Assembly (NCBI GenBank): GCA_910574455.1
Contig: CAJSYZ010000008.1
Coordinates: 1,490,707 to 1,554,706, forward strand
From: Trichaptum fuscoviolaceum
Taxonomy: Eukaryota > Basidiomycota > Agaricomycetes > Hymenochaetales > Trichaptaceae
Reading direction: 5' to 3'
Length of the DNA stretch: 64,000 nucleotides
A program made the position numbers and the translations under genes. Numbering within the stretch: the stretch's first letter is position 1; every line of letters begins with the position of its first letter. The notes under the pieces were generated by a model. The model ran no database searches and was not told the origin of the DNA. It saw only the letters and a list, made by a program, of their open reading frames with translations. Of this stretch, positions 10,498 through 22,017 are shown in pieces.

Positions 10498-13438
10498 CCT
10501 CCTTTAAAAAAGGTTTTGGGAGGTTGGGGTACGGGAAGGAGGTGAATTAGATGAGGTGCGTTCTGTGTACGGGGAAATGTTGAGGACAGGACAGCGAGGG
10601 GACGGTGGGAAACGTGCACCGTTCCCGGGTTCACCCGGTTCATGCATACCAATTCTTCTTCTTTACCTTTCACCATCGCTACTCCAAGACGCAATGCTGG
10701 CAAAGTTGTGCGACGCTGACTTACGATGGTGGTCTACTGTCTGATTCTCTGCCGCATCAACCGTCTTTAGAGAATAACTGACCAAGCGAGTCATGGTGCC
10801 CCTTTTTCTTCAAAGTATGGATTATCTCCGGGCTGAATTTCATCGAGAAAGGTTGTGCACCGTGTACGGCGACTACACACGGCCATAGTCGTATTGATCT
10901 GAGGCATGCGGAATACAAGTCATAATCTCTCACCTGACAGACACTTACTGTTCTTGGTGGTGGAAAATCTCAAATTTCATCCGACCCGTGTCTTGAGGTG
11001 TGTACCGGTCCATCAAGATAATCATTTTATCATTGACTACTTTGTGTAGTGCTCCTGCAAGTCAAGCCGGAGTAACGGTTCCGTACGTGCGACTGCGAAT
11101 ACATCACTCCGGACCTATTATGATCTACTAAGCAAGCCTACTGGAGGCTACCTTGCGATCTACGGCGTTGGGTTTCCAGCCACACCTCTCTCTCTTCGCT
11201 TAGCTTCAAAGCTCTCTGGACGGCATTCGAAGCCCTCGTATAGTTTACTTGACCTAGGGCTCTAGTGCAGTTATCGATTCGCATCGAGCTTCCTTGATCG
11301 TTGGTCATCTTCTCCATGGGCTTACCTGCAGTGGAAGAGAGCTTTTAGTAAAAATTTGGGGTGCAATTTGCTGACTGTTTTCATAAGAGTTGCAGAGAGT
11401 ACATGGGAAGAACTGGTTACGATTTGCTAAATCGTACATTTCTTTCATTTTACGTGTCCTTCCTACGATCGCACAGCGACGGCCAATTGTTGCGGATAGA
11501 TTTCAGGTTTTATTGCTTCTTTCAAATTTCAAATTCTCTTAACGCTCGGGTGGTCTTCCCTCGGAAGCGGATTCGGATTTATGGATTCCACCTCCAATAT
11601 GCCGTTTCCTCTTCAGAAAACTCTCTCAAACAATGCATCTCTAATCCCGGATCTGCTGTTCGTCAATACGAGTCTTGCGACTTTTCACGGAAGATGAAAT
11701 CGAGAACGGAGCTCCGTACACTTTGGGTGTTGATCTTTTGCTTGCGTCATACTCTTGTACGATCATACCAGCAACTAGGACAAGACTGGTAGATCTCTCT
11801 CAACCATGGAGAGATTTGAGCTCTATTTTCGCAGCATTTCGCGAAGGATCTGCGGCGCAGATGACAGGTGTGGGGGAAGCGCAAGAAGCCGACGGCACCA
11901 TATTGTCGTCGTCTTCTTCGGGGACTCGGTGTGAGCGCACAGAAGAGCACAGGCGGACGCTCTCCCGTGTTCCGTTCGGATGCATTTCGACCGAGGACGG
12001 AGCAAAGGGAAGTACTCCGAAGTGAGGGAAATTATCGACCCTCGGATGCGTTCAGTGACCGACGGCTATCTTGTACTGACGCCGTCGAGGTGGACACAAA
12101 GTCGGCAAGCGATGGTGGGGAGAGATTTGGTGAGATCGCCTCACAGGATGAACAAGTGCCTCGCGCAAGTGGGAAATTACAAAACTGCTGCATCTTCTTA
12201 CGTCGGCCTTGCTTCTCCCGCCTTTCCAACTACGGCTGGATGTTCCTCCTATGCATCTGCTATCTATTAATCTTAACAGTCATGCTACAGGAAAGAGATA
12301 TGCTAATCGCAATTTTGCATATGGACATGCCTACGGCCCGAGCGTGGTTGCGAATGTATCGGATTTCTCGTACATTGATCACAGTCTCCCGAAGGTACAG
12401 ATCGACTTGGCATTGGGTTTGTGCGCTGATATATCGAAAGGAAGCATGTCACTGAATTCACGATATAAGATGTAGGAGTTGGAGGGCTCTTAGAATCATG
12501 CGTAGCGCATGCGCATCTTTCCGTGTACTAGTAGCCTCCAGTCAAAACTCCGAGTTCGTTTGTTCCTTCATTATTGTCAACCTAATCTCTTGTCGTTATT
12601 CTTCACAATGGAAGCTTTGCATGTCATACTATGATCAGGACTAATATCCAAAATGGGTAAATTATGAAATATTTTAGTCCTACTACATAACACTACTGTC
12701 GAACTTAAAAGCAACAACACACCAAATGGCCATCATAACACTTGTATTACTAGTATACACCGTAGAAGGAGCGCGTGTAAGGTTCCTCAGGCTGACAGTC
12801 ATTACGCTCCATAACAAATGTGTAATGGCGGTCACTATGTAGTTCACTTACGACTACCACACACTCTCTAGATATTCAATTCAGAACCACCAACCTAATC
12901 AAGTGTAACATATTTTGTTCTTTTTAAGACGCTTTCACAACTCTAAACATATGCATTCCAGTCATTGAATTTGCAAGTTTTAGCGGCCTTCCGACGGAGG
13001 CTGCGGATGTTTCGGATTTGAAAGGTTTGGTGCAGTCGCCGCAAGTCCTACGAAAGGTCGGTGCGCATATGCCAGGGACCGTCAATGGCGCTCTAGAATA
13101 TATTCAACTGCTTATCGTCACTGCTCTCAACAGACATCCGATGAAAACTCCATGGCTAGACTATGTTGAGCAACGCCCAGAATGAAGTCGATGCATGCCA
13201 CTAACTTATCTCCAGATAAGCACGCGGCTATAAGTTGGTTGTATCGGCTAGTCGAGATTTTTGGTCACAAGCCACCATCATCTACCGGATCTTTCTTCAC
13301 TCATCATCGACGACGCTGCCCGTCTATCCATCTACGTGCTACCTTCGACTACGAGACATTGTTCTCTGAACGCATATAGTCACCTTTATCGATCAATTTG
13401 AACCAGCGAACCCGGATATCCATCTCTGCGATATCATC
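10498..13438. other. Gene-poor stretch with unassigned open frames
   Basis: Nearly 3 kb between ATP20 and the urate oxidase gene contains several open frames that I cannot assign: about 11675-12025, 11868-12455 and 12209-12475 on the plus strand, all overlapping in different frames. A 75-codon frame without ATG at 12961-13185 follows a plausible CCAG acceptor. None carries a motif I know and no joined model gives a family protein. The last several hundred bases are likely the urate oxidase promoter. An orphan or decayed gene is possible. Confidence 0.45.
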
Positions 13439-15285
13439 ATGGCATCTGACATTGGTCTCACCGCCGCGCGCTATGGGAAGGACAAGGTTCGGGTGTTCCG
13501 TATCGTGAGGGGAGAAAAATGGCACGATATAGTGGAGTATAATGTCTGCACGCTGTTAGAGGGCAATATCGAGACTAGGTGCGCAGCAACGTCAACTTCT
13601 CCCTCACCGACCTTCTACTGACTCGGATGCCATCTGACTATAGCTACACTCAGGCAGACAACAGTGTTGTTGTCGCTACTGACTCTGGTAGGTTCCATAC
13701 GTCTCCATCGATCCTGCGCATTTTCGTACTAATTAACACCCTTCTTGCCCCGCAGTCAAAAACATGACTTACTGTAAGCCTCGGCCGTGATTTGCTCTCT
13801 GAGTTATGCCGCTGATTCAGCTCCTTCTTTTCGGACTCGAACCTGCCAACAAAATGCGTGTTGATTTGGATAATAACGCGTGTGGGTTCCGTGCCTTTGG
13901 ACTGCGGTCTGGCTCCTTGCTGGTCAATCGACTTGGCCTGGACCGTTCCCCAACCTCACACCACTCTAAAACTCAATTTACCTTCTTTTCGTCTTTCGCC
14001 GATCCGATATGCGTAACCCGAACATGCCACAGACATAGCGAAGGTTTCTCCGTTTGTGCTCGTGCCCGAAGTGTTCGCCATGCACCTTGGCTCCTTCATC
14101 TTGGGCAGGTATGCGCACTTGCACAAGGCCTTTGTCACTGTCGAGCAGCTCCGGTGGCAACGTATATCAGTCGATGGCAAGCCACACTCCCATTCGTTCT
14201 GGCGCGACGGAGACGAGAAACGCATCACGTCAGTCGAGGTGAGCTGACATAACTCTACTGCAACCTGGCCGTGCTGAAAAGCGGATATTGACATCGATAT
14301 TTATGTCATAGATCGATGGTACTGCTGGGAAAGATAATCTGGTAGCAAAAGTTGCATCAGGCGTGGCAGATCTCCTCGGTGAGTGATTATCTTCACCATT
14401 CATCCTCGTGATGTCATCTGTCCATCTTTCAGATGAAGCTGATGCGCTCACGTTCTTGGATATATGCAGTCCTGAAGTCCACAGGGTCAGCCTTCGAGAA
14501 TTTTGTTCGCGATGAATTTACGACACTGGTTGAGGTGAACGATCGCATCTTCTCGACGTCAATCGACATGTCATATGTATATACACCGATTGAACTCGGT
14601 TCAGCGGAAGAGGATGACCTCGCGAAGGTGAAAGACGAATTTTCTTTCGATAAGGTCTCATCTCGTGCGCGTGAGATCACGCTGGATGTATTTGCAATTG
14701 ACGAGAGTGCGAGCGTGCAGGTGTGTGCTTCTGTTGCATCCGCAGCAGTTCTCACAAGATTCTTCGGAGATATTAAAGTCAACTCCTTTCTTCCACAGGC
14801 GACACTCTTCAAAATGGGAACGCAAATCGTAAGCGAGCACGCGAAGGTCTTGAATATCACATACAAGTTGCCAAATAAACACTATATCCCTGTGGACATG
14901 AAATACATTAACATCGACAACATGACCCCGTTGAGTACTGTTTCACTACTATTACAATCTTCCTCTTTATGCCTTGCGGTCACAATCCAAGACAAAGTAA
15001 ATCGTCGTGCACGTGGGGGGGCTTCCGAGGGTTGTATGCGTGGCAAGATTGCGGCCCGATGACCTTCCTCGTCCTCTTCTTTTGGTGTTCGAGGGTGTGT
15101 GTCAGAAAACATGTGCTGACCGTTGCTATCATATCTGACAGGTCAAAGGCTGAGGTATTCTGTCCGGTCGCAGCCCCCAGGTATGTTTTTCCAAGATATA
15201 TGCCTGTGTTTTGCCGATAGTGTGCACATGAACTGACTCTCGGGTTTGTAGCGGGCTCATTACGGCGACGATTGGTCGTAAGTAA
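13439..15285 (+). CDS. Urate oxidase (uricase)
   Basis: Uricase oxidises urate to 5-hydroxyisourate in purine degradation, normally in peroxisomes. The ATG at 13439 gives an N-terminus with YGKDKVRVFRIVR, carrying the expected catalytic lysine region. Exon 2 encodes SYTQADNSVVVATDS, exon 3 continues VKNM, giving the conserved Thr-Asp-Ser-Val-Lys-Asn urate-site motif. Later exons encode FAMHLGSFILGRYAHLHKAF, HSHSFWRDGDEKR, the TGSAFENFVRDEFTTL block and LPNKHYIPVDMKYINIDN. The last short exon encodes GLITATIGRK and stops at 15283-15285. All family blocks are present in order, spread over about nine exons. Oddly, the C-terminus stops before the PTS1-like tripeptide common in this family, and the stop codon lies inside a GTAAGT sequence that itself resembles a splice donor. 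Confidence 0.92.
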
Positions 15286-15622
15286 ATACATGAGTATGTC
15301 TATGCACACTCGTAGATAGTATGTCAGAAATCTCAGGTATACATTGTTATGCAAGCATGTAGCGTGTATTTGAGAGTAACAGATGACGATTGTAATATAA
15401 AATTTCAATCTCAGAAAGTAGCTTCGGGAAGGGACGCGGAGATACAGTGTGTGACATTTGCTGGAGTCAAGTGACGTCATGAACAGAGTATCCGGGTATG
15501 TACAAGATTGAGTAAAGGACGTCTGTGACGCCGCGCACATCCTTTCTCTGATACACTCGCTCGTCCTCCAACACCCCTTCGTCACCGTCGTCCACACCAT
15601 CTACATCGTTCATATTGTCCCA
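15286..15622. promoter_or_regulatory. Intergenic region between urate oxidase and the zinc-finger factor
   Basis: This 337-bp region serves as the urate oxidase 3' UTR and the promoter of the next gene on the same strand. CACTCGCTCGTCCTCC-type pyrimidine-rich sequence lies just upstream of the ATG at 15623. No coding signal is seen. Confidence 0.4.
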
Positions 15623-18297
15623 ATGGCCGGCGACCACAAATGCCCAGTATGTCAGGCAACGTTCACTCGACCCCAACATGTTGCTCGGCATATGCGTTCC
15701 CGTGAGTATCCAGGACTAGACCCACATCGCCCCCATAGTGGAGCGCGCAGTGCCGATGGTCATTTAAACACCATTACTTCTTAACCATGGCATTAGTGCT
15801 CCTGCCATTCCCTTCTCCTTCGTTTGCCATCACTGGCCGTCGTCTTCATGTTTAAAATGCTAATATCGCCTTGTCTTAGACACCGGGGACCGCCCTTACA
15901 AATGTCAGCACTGTGGAGACCAGTTCGCGCGAAGGTACGCTTTACTTCGAAAGGCTTCGATGGTTTTGGCTTTTTGACTTACTCTGGCCTTTGATCGTTG
16001 ACTTGGTAGTGACCTGCTCTCAAGACATGTGAACAAATGCCATGCTGGAGATAAACCGCCGACCACCACTGCACCTAACCGCCGCAAAGGCCAACAGTCT
16101 TCTACACGCGCGACGACGTCGAAGCAGGCTTGCGACCAGTGTGTGATGGCGACTCTGCCGTGCGACGGCGCCAACCCGTGTTGTGAGTACATCTCTGCCC
16201 TTCTATCAGTCGCCTTCCCACGCACTACCCACCCCGTTTGTTCTGAGTCGCCTGCAAACTGCTGACCCCAAAATTGCGTTCTATTCTCAAACAGCCAAAT
16301 GTATTCAACGCAAATCTGCGTGCACGTATGTCAAATTCCAGAGACAGACAGCGCCCGTCGGTCCTGGCCATCGTCATTCACATTCAATGGAGTCGACATC
16401 GTCGACATCGTCAAACATCTCCTTTCCGCGCCCAGATGAGCTATTTTTAGGGCCACCGCCCATGACGGTCCCGTCCATGGGACCGACGAACGACATGTAT
16501 TATCCTACTTCCCACCCACAGTTCGCATTCAACCCACCAGGTGGGCTAGCTAGCTGGGAGAACTCGCCGAGTCATGCACCCTCGTTGACATTATCATCGA
16601 GCGCTGCTGATTCGGGACATGAATCGTCGTCGTCTGATGTTGCCTCTCGTTACAGGGATGTTGAGATGCTCAGCAGGGGTTCAATCTTACCATTGCCAAC
16701 AGGGTACGCAGGAAATCCCGCGATTCTTCCGAACTATTATGGAAATCCACCAGCGAGCGGTCCGCCGGGAGATCAATGGCCAATTCCTGCAGACTATCCA
16801 TCTCGCCGCGACAAAGACATGCAAGAGGGATTTGCACAATACCTCCCGCCTGCTTCGGCGTCACAATTGACAGGCCCTGCGTCGCTTCTTCACCCTTCAA
16901 ACTTTGAATTTCAAGGCGGTGGGCTATATAATCTACATACCCGCCGGGGGTCGGTTGATGGATACAGTGACGGCGGTAGTGCAGCGTCCGGCCCGAACTC
17001 AGCGACGTCATCGAACGCTCATCTTCCCCTTGACCTTCCTCAGGGTGAACTACAACAACAACAACAACAATTAAATCAACAGGCCCAGCTAGACTTCAGT
17101 GCGTATAACCAGTTTGGCGATGGGCAACGTCCTCCACCATCACGAGAAGGCCGCTTTGCGTCATCGTTCGGTCTTATGTCACTTGCTGATGGAGAGGGTA
17201 ATTATCCAGGCAACTTTGACAATCCCGATGGATCCGCACCGTTTTTCTCACAGAGTGCGCTTAAACTTCCTCCCCAGGACTCGACTCCGCGTCCTTTCCG
17301 AACCGATGAGGAAATGAGCCAACTCGTGCAGGCTACTGGCTCAGCTCGCGATCGTGAGGCCGAAATGCGAGAGTTGAGGGACTTTTGGAAACAGTACCTC
17401 CGCACTCCTCTTAGCGGACCATCCTTAGGCCAAACCCCTAAGGCTGAGCTCATAAACAATCAGCTAGGTGGTACCTTTGGTGACTCGCGCCCGACGCCAA
17501 GACGGGGACTCTCCCGTGTCGCTTCGCTTCCTTCTGTGCGAACGCCGCCCGATGAAAAGTCATCTACGATGAGTATCACGCGCCTTAGCCAGTCCCATGT
17601 CCCTCCGACACCCGGCAACGGCACTCGTTCAGGCCATACCACCGATGATTTGAAGTCTTACGAACAAGCTATTCTTGCGAGGCGGACGCCATTGAACCTT
17701 AATTTGGCACCGAAGAAAGGTCGTATGTCGAATGCGTCATCTGTTAGCCCTTCTGGCAGTCCTGCGATGTCTCAGCAGTCTATCCAAAACGGTTTACCTC
17801 GCCAGCCTGGTACGTTTGTAGAGCCGGGTCCTAACAACATTCCAAGCGTCAGAGCGGGAGGGATTTCAAGCTTGAATGCAAGCGCAAACGATCAGAATGC
17901 TCAGCCCACCGACGCGAGGCCGTCATTCAAGCGTCTTCCCTCTCAGACACTCGAGAACACTGTTCAGAAACGTGCCTTGTTCAGCTGGGGTGGAAACGCC
18001 AACGAGGATGTTCTGGATGACTCGGAGTCCGATGCAGATGGTCCGGCAAATGGGAAAACATTGAACCATCAGTTCAGTCAAGTACGCGAATCTTCGTCCC
18101 CAGATAGATTTCGCCGCCTCAGTGCTCCAACCACTACCCGGCGTCCCGTAAATTCAGAGCTCTCTCCAGCATCTGAGCAGAACAGGTTCACCTCTTATAC
18201 CTCGAAGATGAATGCGCATCACGCAAGTGGCGGCGGACCAATGGGACTTTCTGGACCTGGACCAGGTGCACAAGTCGATCCTATGGTGCGATCTTAA
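15623..18297 (+). CDS. Transcription factor with C2H2 fingers plus a Zn2Cys6 cluster
   Basis: Exon 1 begins MAGDHKCPVCQATFTRPQHV and its finger is completed across an intron. Exon 2 gives the linker HTGDRPYKCQHCGDQFARS, and exon 3 the histidines of the second C2H2 finger (SRHVNKCH). About 30 residues later comes a binuclear cluster with spacing CX2CX6CX5CX2CX6C; the fourth and fifth cysteines are separated by an intron (16183-16295 region). The rest of the protein is long, Ser/Pro/Gly-rich and probably disordered, with a run of glutamines (QQQQQQLNQQ) near 17050, a charged helix (DREAEMRELRDFWKQYLRTP) near 17355 and RRTPLNLNLAPKKGR near 17680. It stops at 18295-18297. Combined C2H2 and Zn2Cys6 regulators are a known fungal class. 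The target genes are unknown. Confidence 0.85.
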
Positions 18298-21200
18298 TGC
18301 CTTTAATTATTGAGTTCATCTGCTGTCGAGCTCGTAAAATACTGTAATATTTTCAGTCCATGCGTTCGCCCGGTGCCATGATCTTTTTCTTTTCTGTCTT
18401 CTCTTGTTTCTGTATTTCTGTCTGACTCTTTCGAATTGATTCCAACATTGTCTGAGACTGTTGATCGATTGCTTACTTTGTGTATCATAGTATCGGTATA
18501 GTACCGGTAATCATTAGTTATATAGCAGGCTGAGCACGTTCGGCAGTTTACTTGCTGACTGCACTGGGCACTCAAGCTTTGGACTGATTGTCACCTTTTG
18601 CGCTATTCCTATCTTTTCTTTAAAGTTATCTTCGACACTGTAGCGATGTTTACTGCCCTCTCAAATTGTATTTCTTCAGCGCGACGTAATAAAATTAATA
18701 ATGGAATAATGAGTTGATTTTCGTGAATTCAATCTCAGGCTACTGCTTTCTTCCTATTTCGGTCCTTGCTCTTTTGAACCACTTCCAAGTTCCAACAGCG
18801 ACCGACCCCCTCTGAATTCCAACATTCCAGTCGTTCGATACACGCTGCTCGCTGCTTCGCCAGAACTATCATTCAACGCTATGGCCATTATCACTGTACA
18901 TAGTGTTTTAGAATGGTCCTCAAAGAAGCACCATACTCACTTCTCGCTACGTTTTTCACGATGTGTCTACCGCTGTGGCCTGTGGCACAGCTGCGGCTTG
19001 CTATTGAGAACTCTTCTTGTTACAAACCGTATAAGCGACTAACTCTATGTTCTGGTGTTCTCATTGTGTGCTTTACCTTGGACTCGGTGTCGCAAAACCA
19101 CGCTTCTGAGAAGGGCTTGGCGGACTCGGTTGCACCTGTCTTGGCATCTAAGTAAGCTCGTGAGTTCTCTGTATAAATTGTATAAACCTGGGGCTTAAGC
19201 TCTCTTTTGACTTTTGGAAGGCCCCCAAATCCCCCGTCATGACTGCCACGGCGAAGACCACCAGCAGACTCTGAGCGGACCCAGTTATCGGCCCTCGCTA
19301 ACGGCAGTGCCTAGCTACCTTCAATCGGGGATCTACCTTAATCGACGGTTCAGTTAAGCTTGACCCATGTCTGGGGCTGTTCCGCATACTTTAATAGCCT
19401 CAACATCCACGGCAATTTGTTGAATGTCGAGTGGCCTGGCTACAAATAGTTCGCCCGCAAAGACCTCAACACCGGTTCGTTTGGCTTGGAGGTGTTCGGC
19501 AGAGCTGGCGTGCCGTAGAGTCTCTTGCTCGGCCATGGGTCTATCAATGAAGGGGGATTTGTGGTCAAAGGTGAGCACCGAGTTACTTGGAGAGTTGTGT
19601 CTCTGTGATTCCGTACTGGAGGGGGTGCATTAAACGCTTGCTTCCACGTCCACCACCCTCAAACTATCCCAAGTATCTCGCTTACTGTTTTTTTGTGATA
19701 ATTTTCTGGAATCGGGAGCGTAACCGTCGTAACTTTGTGGCCTCCTTTTCTCCGGCAATGCTCCACCCGAGCGCTCTGCTGCGACCCGCAGCAACCCGAG
19801 TCCAGAGACCAAACTACGAGCCCGTTCCAGTCAGGCATTGTTATCCCCTTTCTACATCTACTAACCTTGTGTTCCCCCTTTCTCCGCCGATTCGCTTCCA
19901 TTCTTGATTAACGTATTGCACACTTCGTGATAGACAATATATCTGATGGAAATTGAATAGATTGATTTGACGGCCCTTGTGCCTACTGTCGTACCTCATT
20001 GCAGAAGCCGGAACCATGACGCGATCGAAGCGCTGCAGAATAATGTGTGGAATGCCGCTCTCCGCATTTACGGCGATCTTGACAGACGCTTTTACACGAC
20101 CTTCATCTTGAGCTATCCGTTGTCCTTCTTGCCGATGCATCCACATTCAATATGTGACCTTACATCGCAAACAAGATGCTTTGCCTGCGAATGTACACAG
20201 AAGAACAAGCTGATCCAGCTGGTATTTTTGCTATCTGCCAGATTCTGAACTTCTCAATGTTCCACGGATAGATGATGTTCGCCGATATGCTTTATGACCT
20301 TCACGTTCTATGTGAGGACCACCAGGCGAACTCAGACAAGGTGGAAAGCCTGTACAGCATGATGCTCATCAAACAGTTCAACCACTCTGCGGTGGCACAA
20401 GTAACCAATCCTACTTTGTGTGATTGTCAGAAAACCTGAAATCTTTAGCCGGTCTTGATTGGTATGGTCGGAAGATCCGCTTCTATGTGCATCACATCGG
20501 AGACTATTTTGGCCCTCGCATCATGGCCATAGAGGCTGAAAGGGTACGTACCATTAACTCCGCTGAACCCGTCGCGTGATCGATCTGACGGACCTTGCGC
20601 AGTCCTCAACTTCGGTTTTCTCTACTATTGCCAAACCCCGATCAGTTCTCGGGCTGACCGTTGTTCTTCCAGATATATAGACGATTCATATCTCTCGGAA
20701 GAGGGCAAACACTTCCCAGCTTCTTACTTTGTAACATGTGCGAAACTCAGTGGAGGAAATAGGCCACCGTTGATTCGCTTCGACCAACGAGACAGAATAG
20801 GACCACTCGGCACAACTGGCGAGGTGCCTTGCTCGGAGTCTTTGAGGTTCCAATGCCATCCCTGAACCTTGCTCTTCGAACTCAAACAACGAGTCCGGAG
20901 TGTTTGCTCCCGCTGAGAATCTCATGCTTCGGAAGGTGAAATAACGTTGTCTTTTGCTACAAGAGGAAGTATAGAGTGAAACCTGCCACCGGGCTGTCCC
21001 GTCTCCATCTTATATGCTGGCTTTCCAACAGAACTTTCCCCTTATGGTCTCGAGGACTTTACTATTCCCTGGCTTGACTCTATACCGCCGTGCACTGGGT
21101 GTCTTCGCTGTCAAGGGTTCGCCAATCTTACACTCAGACAGTCCCCGTGCTAATAATATATGATTCTATGTTTAGATTCTGATAGTACCCCACAACACCC

Positions 21201-22017
21201 GGTGCCGATTGGGAACTACGGCCATTAGGCCAGGACTGGGGAATTATGTCGATCGCGCTGGCCCCGAGACATTTGCAGTCTGCTGAAGTTGGCCATTTGT
21301 TCCGTAAGGCCTCGCAATCGGCACATAGCATCCGTGAATTCAGCCTAAACTATCGTTTGGAGGATGACGGTGGTGACGATGGATGCATGGCCTGCCCATC
21401 GTTTATTTTCATCAGTTATCACCTAATTCTCGTAAGACGGTTGAACATATTTTTGACCGCCACACGCGCAGAGGAATTGCCGGCCTTCCGTCTCATCTAT
21501 GGACGGTGACCGGTGTCGTACTTAGATCACCTTAAGAGAAAATCTATTACACATTAGGATTGCATTCCAGCGCGATCACCTTGCATTTCCTATGATGCGT
21601 AGAAGAGAACACGTGTCCCACTTTCGAAGTATGCACAATTCTATTGCATTAGCGATCGTCCTGACAAGCTTCGGCTTTCTTCACCTTTCTAGCAATGCCG
21701 CTTGTGCGCGCTTCTGAATACAAAACTACTGTCACCTATCAGGCAAGGGATGCTTGTCATGCTTACCCGTATCCTCTCTCAAGCACACACTAGAATATCG
21801 GCGGTACTCGACTGTCCCTGAATGGACGATATTTTCGCCTGGTTGTTCCGTTTTGTTCCATTACAACCAATGCTGACATGTGTACGGCAGTTTTCCGACA
21901 TAGCTGTTCGAATGCGACAGTATGGGATGGGGTATAAAGACTGCACTCTGTACCCATGACTTCTTCAGCTTGCTCCGCAGCGTCTAGTCTCTCGCTCAGC
22001 GCCATACAATCTTCAAG
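18298..22017. other. Gene-poor stretch with no assigned gene
   Basis: About 3.7 kb between the zinc-finger factor and oxalate decarboxylase. Open frames of 60-106 codons occur on both strands. The most exon-like are plus-strand frames at about 19967-20248 (containing NHDAIEALQNNVWNAALRIYGDLDRRF), 20270-20440 (DMLYDLHVLCEDHQANSDKVESLYSMM) and 20450-20545 (GLDWYGRKIRFYVHHIGDYFG), which could be exons of one unrecognised gene. A minus-strand frame at 19354-19578 is another candidate. I cannot tie any of these to a family. Confidence 0.4.
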
